Below are positions 14,302 to 22,605 of a stretch of 45,545 bases of DNA, piece after piece. The notes below the pieces were generated by a model, which saw nothing but the letters and a program-made list of their open reading frames with translations, was not told the origin of the DNA and did no database searches. Both the position numbers and the translations under genes were made by a program. Where the stretch lies: assembly GCA_012798435.1 (NCBI GenBank), contig JAAZNF010000041.1, positions 1 through 45,545 on the forward strand. Direction: 5' to 3'. The stretch comes from Myxococcales bacterium (lineage in GTDB: Bacteria > Myxococcota > B64-G9). Positions within the stretch are counted from its first letter, which is position 1; each line of letters opens with the position of its first letter.

Positions 14302-15828
14302 TCAGGGCCGGTCGGCAGCCTGGCGGGTGCGGGCCCAGTCGTCGAGGAAGGCCTGGAACACCCCGTCGTCCTCGATGCGCAGCATGGTCTCGTCGTTGCT
14401 CCACAGCGCCGGGCCGGTCCAGTTGTGCGAGCCGCAGAAGACCAGCCGCCGGTGCTCCGCCGAGCCCTCGAAGGGCGCGTCGATGAGCAGGATCTTGGAG
14501 TGGATGGTCCAGCCGCCGCTGCGCTCCGGGTAGGGGACCAGCGTCACTCCGCCCGCCGTCAGCGTGCTCTCGACCTGGGCGCCCAGGTTGTTGTCGTAGG
14601 TGCTGGCCACCACGGCCACGTCGCAGCCGGCCTGCCGGCGCGCCACCAGGGCCTGGGCCACGGCCAGTCGCGCGTCGGTGAAGAAGGCGGTGAGCGCCCG
14701 GATGCGCGAGGTCGAGTCGCAGGAGACGCTGTTGAGGATGGACACCACCGGATCGGTCCCGCGCCCCTTGGGGAAGTAGTACACCCGCGTCGGCCCGTCG
14801 CCGTTGTCGTAGTGGTAGAAGTACTCGTTCTCGACGTCGGCCCACAGGTCCTCGAAGGCCCGCTCGTAGCTCGCAAACAGCGCCGCGTCGCCGGAGACGA
14901 TCACCGCGTTGTTGTGCAGGTTGAGCTGGAGGCTGGTGAGGTTCTGCGAGGCCTGGAGCACCACCTTCTCGGTCCCGTCGGCGAGGCGCGAGAACAAGAA
15001 GGTCTTGTGGTGCATGATGCCGCTGCCGACGCAGGCCGTCCCCGGGGCGTCGCACAGGTGGACCCGGTCCGTGCCGAGCCCCGCCTGGAGCGTGCCCACC
15101 TCGCTGCCGAGGAGGTCGCCGGCGCCGCCGTCGAGGAGCACCCGCACGTCCACCCCGCGAAGGTAGGCGGCCACCAGCTCGTCCGCCACCCGGTCGCGGG
15201 TGAAGGTGTACATGGCCACCTGCACGCGCGAGCCAGGCGCGGCGCGCTGGATGAGATCCACGATGGCGTTCTCGACGGCGTAGTCCCGGCTGTCGTCCGC
15301 CGGCCGGGTGGAGAACACCGTGCGGAAGGCAACTCCGGGCTGCGCCCCGTCGCCGTCCGCGGCCCCGGCGTCATCGGGGAGCGTGCCGCCGTCGTCCGCC
15401 GGGCCTCCCCCGTCGTCTTCTGAAAAGCCCCCGTCATCCTCTGCGCTGCCGCCGTCGTCGGAAAAGCCACCCCCGTCATCGAGGTCCGCGCCGCCGTCGT
15501 CCGCTACCGGCCCCCCGTCGTCCTCGCCCGGCCCGCCGTCGTCTTCCAGGCTGCCGCCGTCGTCTTCGCCCGGCCCGCCGTCGTCTTCCAGGCCGCCGCC
15601 GTCGTCTCCCGCGGGCTCTCCCTCGTCCGCCTCCTCGCCCCCGTCGTCCGAAAAGACGCCTCCGTCGTCGGATGGCGCGGCGCCGTCGTCCGCTGTCCCG
15701 TCCGCCTCCTCGAAGCCGGTGTCGAGATCCTCGGCCTCTTGCGACGAGCAACCCGGCGCCATGATGGGGACCGCTCCCAGATAGGCCACCACGGTCGCCA
15801 CAAGAAAAACTGTCGAGATCCGGCTCAT
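14302..15828 (-). CDS. Phospholipase D-like lipoprotein with long Asp/Gly linker
   Basis: A 508-residue exported protein with two PLD-type half-sites, expected to act on phosphodiester bonds. The ATG at 15828 follows GAGGA; an in-frame ATG at 15855 has no ribosome site. The signal ends in APGCSS (candidate lipobox). Residues about 25-165 are nearly pure Asp/Gly/Glu with recurring DDGG. Half-site 1 is at His273-x-Lys275 (MHHKTFLF), where the usual Asp is replaced, with ASQNLT after it. Half-site 2 is a full HxKxxxxD (IHSKILLID, His443) with GSHNWT. The pairing is like cardiolipin synthase and nuclease-type PLDs, and the extracytoplasmic location argues against lipid synthesis. A surface nuclease or phospholipase role is inferred. 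The long acidic linker resembles that of the neighbouring esterase lipoprotein. Confidence 0.85.
   Translation of the reverse strand: MSRISTVFLVATVVAYLGAVPIMAPGCSSQEAEDLDTGFEEADGTADDGAAPSDDGGVFSDDGGEEADEGEPAGDDGGGLEDDGGPGEDDGGSLEDDGGPGEDDGGPVADDGGADLDDGGGFSDDGGSAEDDGGFSEDDGGGPADDGGTLPDDAGAADGDGAQPGVAFRTVFSTRPADDSRDYAVENAIVDLIQRAAPGSRVQVAMYTFTRDRVADELVAAYLRGVDVRVLLDGGAGDLLGSEVGTLQAGLGTDRVHLCDAPGTACVGSGIMHHKTFLFSRLADGTEKVVLQASQNLTSLQLNLHNNAVIVSGDAALFASYERAFEDLWADVENEYFYHYDNGDGPTRVYYFPKGRGTDPVVSILNSVSCDSTSRIRALTAFFTDARLAVAQALVARRQAGCDVAVVASTYDNNLGAQVESTLTAGGVTLVPYPERSGGWTIHSKILLIDAPFEGSAEHRRLVFCGSHNWTGPALWSNDETMLRIEDDGVFQAFLDDWARTRQAADRP
15370..15700 (-). repeat. Low-complexity Asp/Gly coding repeats
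   Basis: The DNA is a string of near-copies of CCGCCGTCGTC (plus-strand view) coding for DDGG units in the linker of the phospholipase D-like protein. Such tracts can change length by slippage. Confidence 0.75.
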
Positions 15829-15853
15829 CGCGTCCTCGGCGAAGACAACACCC

Positions 15854-15882
15854 ATTATTGTGCCATACGACGGACCTGAAAA
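15854..15882 (-). promoter_or_regulatory. Possible promoter for the phospholipase D-like gene
   Basis: On the minus strand TTTTCA (15882-15877), a 17-bp spacer and AATAAT (15859-15854), about 30 bp before the start codon. The adjacent T-rich tract at 15903-15914 lies in the shared divergent gap. Confidence 0.35.
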
Positions 15883-15989
15883 GGGTTTTTCCTTTCCCTA
15901 GCCTTCTTTTTTTTCCTTGTGCTATCCTCCCGCCAGATCTTTCAGCAAGTCATCCGTCTTATGGTTCGGATTCGACCAGGAGGGTTCCC

Positions 15990-18476
15990 ATGACCCAGCG
16001 TACCTTGTGGCTCCTGCTGCTCCTGCCACTCGTATTCAGCGAGGTTTCTTTCGCCGAGGAGACCGGCAAGGTCACCCTGCCGCTCTCCATGTGGCAGGCC
16101 ATGCGCGATCGGCTGGAGGCGGCCCAGAAGCCCGAGACCGCGCCGGTGGCGGTCAGCGCCATCGAGCGCCAGATCGAGGGCAGCTTCCGCAAGGGGCTGT
16201 TCTCGGGGACCCTCACCTACCGCTTCGCCGTGGAGGACACCCGGGGTCACGTGCGCGTGCCGGTGCTGGACGCGGGCGCGGCCATGGGCGAGGTGGCCCT
16301 GGACGGAAAGACCACCTCGCTGCTCGCCGAGGGCGGCATGTACACCGTGGGCGTGGACCAGCCCGGGGTGCACGAGCTGCGGGCGCGCTTCTTCTGGGGC
16401 CGGGAGCAGGACCGTTTCGCCCGGCTGCTCTCGTTCTCCCTGCCGCCCGCGGGGGTCACCCGCGTCTCGGTGTTGATCCCGGAATCGGACATCGAGGCCA
16501 AGCTCGCGCGCGGCGCCATCATCTCCGCCGACCCCGCGCCCGGCGGCACCCGCGTCGAGGGCGCGCTGGACGCCAGCGGCCGTATGTCGCTCTCCTGGAA
16601 CCGCAAGATCACCCACCGCTCGCGCGAGAAGGTCCAGACCGAGTTCCGCGAGCAGGTGCTGCTCACCTTGCAGGAGGCCATGGTGGACGGGCTGGCGGTG
16701 TTCGACGTCGACGTGCTGCAGGGCGAGCTGGACCGGCTGGAGCTGGTCGTCCCCGAGGGCCTGGACGTGGTGAGCGTCGACGGCGGGGCGGTGCTGCAAT
16801 GGGCGGTGGAGTCCGGCGCGGCGTCGAGCCCCGCGGCGAACGGCACCCGGCTCAACGTGCTCCTGCGCTACCTGGTCGAGCGCCACATGCGCTTCTCGGT
16901 CCGCTTCCAGTTCCAGACCGAGGAGGGCAAGCCGCTCGCGCTCAGGCTACCGCTGCCGCCACCGGAGGCCACCTTCACCGGCAACCTGGGGATCCTGGCC
17001 CCGGCCGGCTACAACGTCCAGGTGGCCGAGCGCGACGCGGAGGTGCAGGAGCTCGCGCAGCGAGAGCTGCCCCCCGAGCTCACCGATCTCACCCAGAGCC
17101 CGCTGCTGCTCGGCTTCGCCTTCTCGAAGCCGCCGCGGCTTTCGCTCTCGGTGACCCGCAACCAGGACGTGACCCTGCTCAGCACGGTGATCGACGAGCT
17201 GGAGGCCTCCTCGGTGCTGATCGAGGACGGCACCGAGATCACCAAGCTCAAATTGCGGGTGCGCAACAACCGGCGCCAGTACCTGACGGTGCGGCTCCCC
17301 GAGGGCGCCGTGCTCACCCACTCCCAGCTCGAGGGCCGGCCGGTGCGCCCGGCCGTCACCGGCAGCGGCGCCGAGGAGGCGCTGCTCTTCCCGCTGCGCC
17401 AGAGCGAGAAGGTGGGCCGCCACCAGACCCGGCTACACGTGGTGCGCCCGGACGAGACGCTGTCCGAGATCGCCAACTTCTACTTCGGCAACCCCAACGA
17501 ATTCAACCGCATCCTGGAGGGCAACCGCGATCAGCTCTCCTCGGCCGACGGGCTGTACGTGGGCCAGCAGCTGCGCATCCCGGCCTCCACCGACGTGAAC
17601 GTGGAGGAGAGCAACTTCGTCATCGAGCTGGCCTACCGGCGCGAGCGGCCGGCCCTGGGGAGCTTCGGCCGGCGGGAGCTTCTGCTCCCCAGCCTGGACG
17701 TGGAGGCGCAGAAGGCGGTGTGGCACCTGTACCTGCCCGAGCACCTGGAGGCGCTGTCCTTCGACGCCAACCTGGCCCAGTACTCCCACGTGCGCTACGA
17801 CCACTTCCGCCGGGTGCGCGACTTCCTGTACCGGGCCCTGTTCGAGCGCAACGCCTTCGCCGGCGGCGGCTACGTCAGCGTGCTCAAGCTGCGGAAGGAT
17901 CTCTACTACTCCGAGAGCGGGCGGCAGGCCTCCTCCGAGGTGGTGCTGTCGAGCTTCCCGCTGGTGGGCGAGCGCTACCGCTTCCGGCGGGCGCTGCTCG
18001 GCCGCGAGGTGCCGCGCATCCGGGTCACCTACGCCGACCAGGCCTTCGGCACCGCGGCGCGATGGCTTTCGCTGCTGCTGCCGCTGGCCCTGGGGCTTTT
18101 GCTGCTCCACGGGCGGCGTAGCCTCGGCCGCTTCGTCGGCGCGGGGGCCGTGCTGCTGCTGCTGCTCTTCGCGGGGTACTACTTCAACGGCGTCCACCGG
18201 CGCATCCTGTGGGGCGTCGACCTGGCGCTCTTGCTCTCGCTCTTGTGGATGCGGGGCCGGCCCTTCTGGCAAGGCCTGCGGCGCATCGCCTGGGAGCCGT
18301 GGCGCGTCGTCGAGATCGTGACCTTGCGCAACCTGGCCTTCCTGGTCGGTTGCTGCGTGATCCTGTGGTTCGTGCTGCTGTTCCCGCTGCTGCTCTCCAG
18401 CACCGCCGCCGTGGCGCTGTACCTGTGGTGGCGCCGCAAGGAACGCCTGCGCCGGCAGGAGGTGGCCCATGCGTAA
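15990..18476 (+). CDS. Large envelope protein with LysM domain and C-terminal membrane helices (paralog 1)
   Basis: An 828-residue protein. The ATG at 15990 follows AGGAGGG; the frame upstream is open but lacks a start signal. An N-terminal signal peptide ends near SFAEE. About 650 residues of beta-rich exported sequence follow. A LysM motif sits at residues about 481-530 (VVRPDETLSEIANFYFGN ... GQQLRIP), which normally binds peptidoglycan. From about residue 690 there are four or five hydrophobic helices ending in a basic tail (WWRRKERLRR). The neighbour at 18469 is a paralog: for example RNNRRQYLTVRLPEGA..LEGRPVRP here corresponds to RNRLRHNLNLTLPAGT..LDGRPVRP there. I know no named family; a structural or secretion-related pair linking cytoplasmic membrane and cell wall is an inference. 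Confidence 0.8.
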   Translation: MTQRTLWLLLLLPLVFSEVSFAEETGKVTLPLSMWQAMRDRLEAAQKPETAPVAVSAIERQIEGSFRKGLFSGTLTYRFAVEDTRGHVRVPVLDAGAAMGEVALDGKTTSLLAEGGMYTVGVDQPGVHELRARFFWGREQDRFARLLSFSLPPAGVTRVSVLIPESDIEAKLARGAIISADPAPGGTRVEGALDASGRMSLSWNRKITHRSREKVQTEFREQVLLTLQEAMVDGLAVFDVDVLQGELDRLELVVPEGLDVVSVDGGAVLQWAVESGAASSPAANGTRLNVLLRYLVERHMRFSVRFQFQTEEGKPLALRLPLPPPEATFTGNLGILAPAGYNVQVAERDAEVQELAQRELPPELTDLTQSPLLLGFAFSKPPRLSLSVTRNQDVTLLSTVIDELEASSVLIEDGTEITKLKLRVRNNRRQYLTVRLPEGAVLTHSQLEGRPVRPAVTGSGAEEALLFPLRQSEKVGRHQTRLHVVRPDETLSEIANFYFGNPNEFNRILEGNRDQLSSADGLYVGQQLRIPASTDVNVEESNFVIELAYRRERPALGSFGRRELLLPSLDVEAQKAVWHLYLPEHLEALSFDANLAQYSHVRYDHFRRVRDFLYRALFERNAFAGGGYVSVLKLRKDLYYSESGRQASSEVVLSSFPLVGERYRFRRALLGREVPRIRVTYADQAFGTAARWLSLLLPLALGLLLLHGRRSLGRFVGAGAVLLLLLFAGYYFNGVHRRILWGVDLALLLSLLWMRGRPFWQGLRRIAWEPWRVVEIVTLRNLAFLVGCCVILWFVLLFPLLLSSTAAVALYLWWRRKERLRRQEVAHA

Positions 18477-21144
18477 CCTCACCTCCACTCGCTTCGTCCT
18501 GCTGTTTGCGCTTCTTGCCCTGCTCGTCCCGAGCGTGGCCATCCCCCAGGAAGGTGACGAGGAAGATTCCGCCGAGCCGGCCGCGGAAGAATACGCCGCC
18601 GACGAGGAGCCGCCGCAATACGCGAGCAACGTCATGCCCAACCAGGGGATCGTCCCCCAGGTGCAGACCTTCAGCCTGGACAACGCCGCGCCGGCGCAGG
18701 CCGCGCCCGAGCCCGAACCCGCGTACGAAGAACAGACGAGAAGCTTCGGACGGCAGGCCAGCGACATCCAGTTCAAGAACATCATGGACCAGAACGAGTA
18801 CGCGCCGTCCGCGGCCTCGCCCGCGGCCCGCATGGAGGCGGGCCACTACGGATTGGGCATGGGAGCCACGGGCAAGGCCTACGGGGGCGCCGGGTACGGC
18901 AGCGGCTACGGCGGTACGCCCCCGGTCGCGGCGGAACCCCCGGTGGTGGTGCCGCTCAAGGTGTTCGAGGAACTGCGCCAGAAGATCCAGGCCCTGGTCG
19001 AGAAGCAATCCAAGCGTCAGGCCCCGGCGGTGGTGCTGGGCGCCGCGGACTACCGTGGCGAGGCGCGGCCCGGCGCGCTCTCTCTGCACCTCACCCTCCA
19101 GGTCACGCTGGGCCGGCCCGACAAGTGGAAGATCGTCCCCCTGGTCGGAGACGGCGCGGTGCTGGCGCGAGCCACGGTGGGCGGCCAGCCCATCCCGGTC
19201 TCCAGCCAGAACGGCTACCACGTGTGGGTCACCCAGCGCACCGGCGAGGTCACGGTGGAACTCGACCTTCTGGTCCCCAACCGCAAACCCCGCGGCGCCA
19301 TCGAGTACGACTTTCTGGTGGCCCGCACCCCGGTGACCCGCTTCTCCTGCCGCTTCCCGGTGGCGGGCCTGGAGCCCAAGATCGACGCCGCCATCCAATC
19401 GGCCGCCTCGCCCGCGGGCGGGGGCACCCTGCTGAACGCCACGCTGCGCCCCACCACCCGCATCCACCTGGTGGGCTTCAAGGAGATCGGGGAAGAGGCC
19501 GGCCGCCCGGCCAAGGTGTCGGCCGACACCATGAACCTGGTGTCGATCGACGAGGGCACGCTGGACGTCTTTTCGGTGGTGCGCTACCGCATCCTGTACG
19601 CCTCCACCAAGGAGTTCGCCCTGCGCATCCCGGCCGGCCTGCGCGTGGTGGCCGCCGACGGCGAGGGCGCCTTCCATTACGTGCAGGAGACGACCCCGGA
19701 GGGCACCATCCTGCGCGGCGAGACCGCCTTCCCCATCCGCAACGCCTACGAGATCTCGCTCCGCCTGCACCGCGAAACTCAGAAGGGCAGCGAGGAGATC
19801 GATCTGCCGCTGCCGCAGTGCCTGGGCGTGGATCGCCAGTACGGCTGGGTGGCGGTGGAGGTGCCCGGCAAGCTCCAGCTCACCGAGCTCCAGGTCCAGC
19901 AGGCCGAGCCGGTGGACGTGCGCCTGCTGCCGGCGGAGATGCTGGCCGGGGCGGTGAGCCCCATCCTCAAGGCCTACCACGTGCTGACGCCCGCGGCCCG
20001 CATCCGCCTGGGCCTGAGCCGCCTGCCGGAGAAGGAGCCTTTCACCGGCTCGGTGGACCGGGTGCGCGCGGTGAGCCAGGTCTCCTCGGAGGGTACGGTC
20101 CAGACCGAGATGACCATCACCCTGCGCAACCGCCTGCGCCACAACCTCAACCTGACCCTGCCCGCAGGGACGGAGGTGCTGTCCGCCACCCTGGACGGCC
20201 GGCCGGTGCGGCCCAGCCAGGACGAGAAAGGACGCATCGTCCTCCCCCTCAAGCGCTCCACCGGCGGCGAGCGGCTGCGGCCCTTCCACCTACGGATCTC
20301 GATGCGCAGCCAGGTCGGCGAGCTGGGTTGGTTCGGCCGGGTCTCGCTTTCGCTTCCCGCCCTCGACCTGCCGGTGTCCTCGCTGGCCTGGCAGGTGTAC
20401 GCGCCTTCACGCAACATCTACGGCCGCCTCAAGGGCGACATCGAGCCCCAGGAGGCGGTGGGACACGGCACCTGGAACCCGCCTCCCCAGCGCATGAGCG
20501 TCCTCGGCACCAGTGTCTCCGCCGGTCCGGTGGCCCTGGACGGCGGCGTGGCCGGAGGCGGCGGTGACGCGGGCGCCATGCCGGTGCGCCTGAACGTGGA
20601 TCGCTCTGGCACCGAGCTCTCGTACTCCCGCTACTGGATGACGGCGGGCCACCCGGTCGAGGTGAGTTTCGCCTACGCCCGCGGCTGGCTGCGCATTCCC
20701 GCCTGGCTGCTGCTGGCCGCGGTGCTCGGCGCGGCCCTGCTGCTTCTGTCCCTGCGATTCAGCGCTCCACCCTCGCGCCTGCCCTTCTGGGCCGGCGTGG
20801 TGGTGGGTCTGGGCGTGTTGTGGCCGCTGCACTGGGCCGGCGGCGTGTTGGCCATCCTGCTCGGTCTGCTGCTCGGGATCGCGGCGGTGATGTGGCAGCG
20901 CCACGGCCTGCGCCGGATGGGGCAGACGCTGGCGGAGTGGGCGCGCACGCTGTGGAGCCGCTTCCGCGCCCGGACCACCAGCGCACCCGTCAGCCCGGCG
21001 CGGATCGTGGGCCGGGTGTTGCTGGGCGCGGCGCTGCTGGTGTTCGCCCTGGTGCTGCTGGGGTCACTGCTGGATCTTCTGGGATTGCTGCTCGGGCTCG
21101 GACCGGTCTATTCCCTGGTGGGAGCGGCGGCCTTGATGTTGTAG
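18469..21144 (+). CDS. Large envelope protein with C-terminal membrane helices (paralog 2)
   Basis: An 891-residue protein whose ATG lies inside the end of paralog 1 (8-bp overlap), preceded by AGGAGG, so the two are translated from one message. It has a signal peptide (residues 1-25), an acidic low-complexity stretch, a Gly/Tyr-rich stretch (GAGYGSGYGG) near residue 145, then a helix (VFEELRQKIQALVEKQSKR) that matches the MWQAMRDRLEAAQK region of paralog 1. Beta-rich exported sequence follows without a LysM insertion. From about residue 741 four or five membrane helices close the protein. The conserved pairing suggests that the two proteins form one complex in the envelope. Function unknown. 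Confidence 0.8.
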   Translation: MRNLTSTRFVLLFALLALLVPSVAIPQEGDEEDSAEPAAEEYAADEEPPQYASNVMPNQGIVPQVQTFSLDNAAPAQAAPEPEPAYEEQTRSFGRQASDIQFKNIMDQNEYAPSAASPAARMEAGHYGLGMGATGKAYGGAGYGSGYGGTPPVAAEPPVVVPLKVFEELRQKIQALVEKQSKRQAPAVVLGAADYRGEARPGALSLHLTLQVTLGRPDKWKIVPLVGDGAVLARATVGGQPIPVSSQNGYHVWVTQRTGEVTVELDLLVPNRKPRGAIEYDFLVARTPVTRFSCRFPVAGLEPKIDAAIQSAASPAGGGTLLNATLRPTTRIHLVGFKEIGEEAGRPAKVSADTMNLVSIDEGTLDVFSVVRYRILYASTKEFALRIPAGLRVVAADGEGAFHYVQETTPEGTILRGETAFPIRNAYEISLRLHRETQKGSEEIDLPLPQCLGVDRQYGWVAVEVPGKLQLTELQVQQAEPVDVRLLPAEMLAGAVSPILKAYHVLTPAARIRLGLSRLPEKEPFTGSVDRVRAVSQVSSEGTVQTEMTITLRNRLRHNLNLTLPAGTEVLSATLDGRPVRPSQDEKGRIVLPLKRSTGGERLRPFHLRISMRSQVGELGWFGRVSLSLPALDLPVSSLAWQVYAPSRNIYGRLKGDIEPQEAVGHGTWNPPPQRMSVLGTSVSAGPVALDGGVAGGGGDAGAMPVRLNVDRSGTELSYSRYWMTAGHPVEVSFAYARGWLRIPAWLLLAAVLGAALLLLSLRFSAPPSRLPFWAGVVVGLGVLWPLHWAGGVLAILLGLLLGIAAVMWQRHGLRRMGQTLAEWARTLWSRFRARTTSAPVSPARIVGRVLLGAALLVFALVLLGSLLDLLGLLLGLGPVYSLVGAAALML

Positions 21145-21162
21145 CCGCGGCTGGCGCTCCCC

Positions 21163-22605
21163 TCACCCGCTGCGGGCCGAGAGCACCCGGCCGAGCGTGT
21201 CCGCCAGGATGGCGCGCACCTGGGAGGCTCTCTCCGGGCCGGCGCTGACCACGGGCAGGCCTCGGGCGACGAGTTCCTGCGCCAACGCATCCAGCCGGTA
21301 GGCGGCCACCGCATCGCCGCTCTGGCGCAGCGCGATCGCCGCGCAGGCCCCGGCGCGCAGCGGCCCCCACAGCGGCCGCAGCGCGCGCTCCGCGGGGAGC
21401 AGCACCACCTCGACCCGCACGTTCTCGCTGAGCACGACGCCCCCCAGCAGGCCGAACCCCAGCTCCAGCACCCGGAATATATCGGCCGGCTCGCCGCCCG
21501 GCAGGCGGGCCAACCCGGTGGCGAACTCCCGCGCCAGCGCCCCGTCCGACGAGAGCAGCACCACCCGCGCGCGCGTGGGTTGGGCGCCCGGCATGCCGCC
21601 CGAGAGCCGCAGGCGCAGCTCGAAGAGCTGGTCCTGGGGCAGCAGCGGCGCGGCCTCCTCGGCGCCCGTCGGGCCGGGCACCTCCTCGGGCCGCAGCACC
21701 CCCTTGTCCAGCAGGGTGCGGATCACACGGCAGGCCTCGAAATCGCTGACCCGGGCGTGTTCGACGAGGTCGTCCACCGTCTGGTAGAACTCCAGCAAGC
21801 GCAGGATTTCCTGGGTGGCCGGGTGCAAGCCCTCGAAGCGGCTGGCCCGCTCGGCCACCGCCCGCAGCCGGACCGGGTGGGGCGGAAGCTCGGCCCGCAG
21901 CCGTGTGAACTCGTCCGCCTGCCGGGCGCCCTCCAGTAGCAGCAGATCGGTGCCGCGGCGGATGTTGGCGTCGGAGGTGGTCCGGCCGGCGTCGAAGTTG
22001 AAGCTGCCCTCGCGCCACTGGAGCAGCCGAAACAGCGCCTTCTCGCCGCGATGCCGCCCGGTGCCGGCGTGGATCACGCTCCCCTCTCGCACGAAGACCC
22101 GCCCCTCTCCGGCGCCGCCGGTGAGGCTGAGCTCCCCGGTCTTCTTGTTGAGATGGAAGATCTGCAACAGGTCGACCAGGGAGATCTGGCTGAGCGAGCC
22201 GGTGATCTTCTGGCCGCCCTCGCGCACCTCGCGGGCGGTGGCCATCTTGCGCAAGATGCTGGCCACCAGCGAGGTGACCTCGTCGGTGTTGAAGGGCTTG
22301 CGGATGAGCGCCTCGCGGTAGCCCCACGGGCCGCTCTCGTCGACCTCGGCCCCGCCCAGGATCACCACCGGGATGTGCTCGGTGCGGGGGTTGCTGCGCA
22401 GGATCTGGATGTACTTGCGCGCGTTGATGAGCGGGCAACCGGCGTCGAACAACACCAGGTCGGGGCGGACCAGGATGGTCTTCTCCAAGGCACGGCTGCC
22501 GTCACGGGCGGCCCGCACCTCGTAGCCCTGGTCGTGCAGGGCGTTGCCCAGCTCCTGGAGCACGTGCCGATCGGGATCGGCGATGAGGATCAGCCGGCGG
22601 CTCAT
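21163..22605 (-). CDS. Response regulator with receiver and DUF4388 (PATAN) domain
   Basis: A 480-residue signalling protein. Residues 1-120 form a receiver with Asp10, the phospho-acceptor Asp54 (VLFDAG) and a conserved Lys in IRKPF. Residues about 130-230 match DUF4388/PATAN (GSLSQISLVDLLQIFHLNKK, then LFRLLQWREGSFNFD), a domain common in Myxococcota regulators and in cyanobacterial PatA. A helical region near 275-320 could be a winged-helix-like repeat. The C-terminal about 130 residues are beta/alpha and might be a degenerate GTPase-like fold (weak). There is no recognised DNA-binding domain. The start overlaps the stop of the upstream regulator by 4 bp (ATGA), so translation is coupled. 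Confidence 0.85.
   Translation of the reverse strand: MSRRLILIADPDRHVLQELGNALHDQGYEVRAARDGSRALEKTILVRPDLVLFDAGCPLINARKYIQILRSNPRTEHIPVVILGGAEVDESGPWGYREALIRKPFNTDEVTSLVASILRKMATAREVREGGQKITGSLSQISLVDLLQIFHLNKKTGELSLTGGAGEGRVFVREGSVIHAGTGRHRGEKALFRLLQWREGSFNFDAGRTTSDANIRRGTDLLLLEGARQADEFTRLRAELPPHPVRLRAVAERASRFEGLHPATQEILRLLEFYQTVDDLVEHARVSDFEACRVIRTLLDKGVLRPEEVPGPTGAEEAAPLLPQDQLFELRLRLSGGMPGAQPTRARVVLLSSDGALAREFATGLARLPGGEPADIFRVLELGFGLLGGVVLSENVRVEVVLLPAERALRPLWGPLRAGACAAIALRQSGDAVAAYRLDALAQELVARGLPVVSAGPERASQVRAILADTLGRVLSARSG

Noticed and set aside
15903-15914. T tract as an intrinsic terminator
   Set aside because: It lies in a divergent gap upstream of both genes, with no stem before it.
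18184-20289. 701-codon minus-strand open frame opposite the paralog pair
   Set aside because: It has no motifs and biased Ala/Arg/Gly/His content. The plus strand shows signal peptides, conserved paralogous blocks and membrane helices.
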